A model generated the notes under the pieces. The model ran no database searches. It saw only the letters and a list, made by a program, of their open reading frames with translations, and was not told the origin of the DNA. Below, piece after piece: positions 5,685-7,010 of a stretch of 7,010 nucleotides of DNA; positions within the stretch are counted from its first letter, which is position 1, and each line of letters opens with the position of its first letter. The DNA comes from Parcubacteria group bacterium (lineage in GTDB: Bacteria; Patescibacteriota; Minisyncoccia; Phycocordibacterales; GCA-002724975): positions 1 through 7,010 of the forward strand of contig PBQF01000088.1 in the NCBI GenBank assembly GCA_002724975.1, in the 5' to 3' direction. A program made the translations under genes and the position numbers.

Positions 5685-6752
5685 GTGGGCAAAATGCTTT
5701 GTAGTATAAATGAGTTCAAAAAAGCAATTAATAAAGCTTTGATTTTATTAGAAGACGATGTTTTAAAAAGCAAAAACCTATCACTTGAAGATGTATGCCA
5801 TGCTGTCGCTGGGATTAAACACTATCTTGAATTTTTAAATACTTCGATAAAAGATAATCAGATTAATGATTACGAAGCTTTAATTAGATTTTTTAGCTCC
5901 AATAAGACAAGAGATAAAACTTTATCACATTTCATGGGGTATTTAGGGCAAATATTGGATGTAATTCAATTGCTTAAACCTAATACTGCAAGAGCGAAGA
6001 ATGCAACAAAATACTTTGAAAAGAATCTCACTAGAACTGGACATGCATTTCTAAAAAAAGAAATAAATAGTGAAACAAGAAAAATATTAGACAAGGAAAT
6101 TATTGAGTCAGCGGCTTTATACATAATGCTAGAAATATCAAATTTGGCTTTGGGGAATAGTTTGAACCCAATATCGTCTCTAAGGAATAGCATGGGTGAT
6201 CGATTGCCAGAAGAATATTTTTCAGAATTACTAGCTGGATGGTTTGTCGAAGAGATATTCATTGATAAATTAAAAGAAAAAGGATTTGAAATAGAACTGT
6301 CTGGGATAGATTCGAGTAGAAAAATATTATTTAAGAGACCCAGAAATATGGGCGATGCTGACATATTAATTATTAATGGTCGTTTAAGGTTAAAAATAGA
6401 ATTGCAAAGAGTAGGAAATGCATCAAAACCAAATCGAATAGATAACAACCCTAATACCAACTATTATAAGACCTATTTGAAGGAACACAAAATACGAGAT
6501 CGAAATGCAAAAACAATATTGTGGATAGGAGATAAGCCACTCCGAATTAGACAATCAAATTCTTTTTTGTATGACAAAATATGTGTTATTAATAATCATG
6601 ATATTTCTATTAATAGTGCAGATAGCGAAGTCTTCTTTAGAAAAGAAAATATATTTATTCATCATAACTATGTCAAAAGAAAATCTTTTTTAAGCTGGGA
6701 TGAATTTAAAATAAAATCTATAGAAGAGGTTATTTCAGTGCTAAACAGCTAG
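5685..6752 (+). CDS. Predicted type II restriction endonuclease with D...ExQ active site
   Basis: A 355-aa protein. Residues 184-241 look like a restriction-enzyme core: helix AGWFVEEIFIDKL (E189/E190), then GFEIELSGIDSSRKI, then GDADILI (D224, D226) and KIELQ (E239, Q241). D226-x12-E239-x-Q241 is a PD-(D/E)XK variant with glutamine in place of lysine, as known in BglII. The first 180 residues are helical and unassigned; the last 110 hold an asparagine-rich NRIDNNPNTNYY and a possible core strand AKTILWIGDK. I cannot name the family or cut site. Being the nuclease closest to the methyltransferase with a full restriction-type core, it is the best candidate for its partner. GTG 5685 gives 355 aa; ATG 5694 (three codons later) is equally plausible, since neither has a clear Shine-Dalgarno site. 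A long minus-strand frame at 5966-6460 is only its shadow. Confidence 0.65.
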   Translation: MGKMLCSINEFKKAINKALILLEDDVLKSKNLSLEDVCHAVAGIKHYLEFLNTSIKDNQINDYEALIRFFSSNKTRDKTLSHFMGYLGQILDVIQLLKPNTARAKNATKYFEKNLTRTGHAFLKKEINSETRKILDKEIIESAALYIMLEISNLALGNSLNPISSLRNSMGDRLPEEYFSELLAGWFVEEIFIDKLKEKGFEIELSGIDSSRKILFKRPRNMGDADILIINGRLRLKIELQRVGNASKPNRIDNNPNTNYYKTYLKEHKIRDRNAKTILWIGDKPLRIRQSNSFLYDKICVINNHDISINSADSEVFFRKENIFIHHNYVKRKSFLSWDEFKIKSIEEVISVLNS

Positions 6753-6802
6753 AGTGAAAAACAAACTAAAAACGGAAGTCTTAAGCTAAAAACTTTAAGG
6801 TG

Positions 6803-6832
6803 GGTGACCTGCCCTGATTCTTAGTACCACCC
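6803..6832 (-). repeat. Degenerate 30-bp repeat, copy 1 (possible IS end)
   Basis: Read on the minus strand this begins GGGTGGTACTAAGAATC and ends CAGGTCACC. It matches 6932-6961 in the same orientation at 22 of 30 positions by my hand alignment, with shared GTGGTAC, GGGCA and GTCA blocks. The pattern suggests insertion-sequence ends, but no adjacent transposase gene or target duplication is visible, so the identification is an inference. Confidence 0.4.
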
Positions 6833-6847
6833 GTAGAGTGATGATTT

Positions 6848-6888
6848 CTATGCCGTCAGTTGTAGCGTAGCGGAAACTGAGGGCATAG
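6848..6888. repeat. Strong hairpin with 14-bp arms and one mismatch
   Basis: CTATGCCGTCAGTT at 6848-6861 pairs with AACTGAGGGCATAG at 6875-6888, 13 of 14 positions, around a 13-base loop that itself holds two GTAGC copies. It lies about 95 bases after the last gene. It could end transcription from either side or be part of a mobile-element end; there is no uninterrupted T-run next to it, so a standard intrinsic terminator is not clearly shown. Confidence 0.5.
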
Positions 6889-6931
6889 GTTTAAATATTT
6901 CTGGTGCTGGTGGTCGATATCTCAGTGAACT

Positions 6932-6961
6932 GTTGACATGCCCCCAGTATTTGTACCACTC
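6932..6961 (-). repeat. Degenerate 30-bp repeat, copy 2 (possible IS end)
   Basis: Minus-strand reading starts GAGTGGTACAAATACTG and ends GCATGTCAAC; 22/30 identical to 6803-6832 in the same direction. Together with the hairpin between them, the two copies fill most of the gene-free 258 bases at the right end (6753-7010), in which I see no coding region on either strand. Confidence 0.4.
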
Positions 6962-7010
6962 TTAAAGTTAGTTCCATTTCATTATTCCTTCATCTAATGC
7001 GTAGCATAAA

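Noticed and set aside
5966..6460. Minus-strand 164-aa open frame inside the last nuclease gene
   Set aside because: It is fully antisense to the D...ExQ gene, its translation is low-complexity S/F/L-rich, and it has no recognisable motif.

Overview
The window is an AT-rich stretch of bacterial accessory DNA. It uses TGA as a stop and mixes ATG, GTG and probably CTG starts with Shine-Dalgarno-type sites. I cannot name the organism. The pattern of decayed nuclease genes and insertion-sequence scraps around a restriction-modification (R-M) island suggests a gene-exchange hotspot. There is no rRNA, tRNA or housekeeping gene to anchor taxonomy, and I see no CRISPR array.

Left flank (1-1623): debris. 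It holds a 5'-truncated DUF2779 gene (C-terminal DEDDy exonuclease and cysteine cluster kept, N-terminal Cas4-like half gone), an 89-codon GIY-YIG nuclease fragment lacking its start, and an inverted remnant of an IS3-family OrfA.

Core, module A (1585-3324): an inverted repeat overlapping a good sigma70-type promoter, then a small XRE regulator of the R-M controller (C-protein) type, an HNH endonuclease read from the next Shine-Dalgarno site, and a PD-(D/E)XK-like protein. This is the classic C-then-R layout, in which the controller sets the timing of nuclease expression.

Core, module B (3465-6752): a small helix-turn-helix/CXXC protein (HTH-A), a complete C5-cytosine DNA methyltransferase, a second small protein clearly paralogous to the first (HTH-B), and a 355-aa protein with a D...ExQ restriction-type active site. 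One HTH/CXXC protein sits directly before the methyltransferase and its paralogue directly before the putative nuclease. A scrap of a YwqK/MORN-repeat gene lies across the methyltransferase start, suggesting the cassette was spliced into older DNA.

Right flank (6753-7010): no gene. It holds a strong 13/14-bp hairpin and two degenerate 30-bp direct repeats that look like insertion-sequence ends.

Reading of the whole: a C5-methyltransferase R-M island with three candidate nucleases but only one methyltransferase visible. It is probably controlled by a C-type regulator plus a pair of duplicated HTH/CXXC proteins that I do not recognise as a described family. That duplicated pair is the most promising lead for something undescribed.
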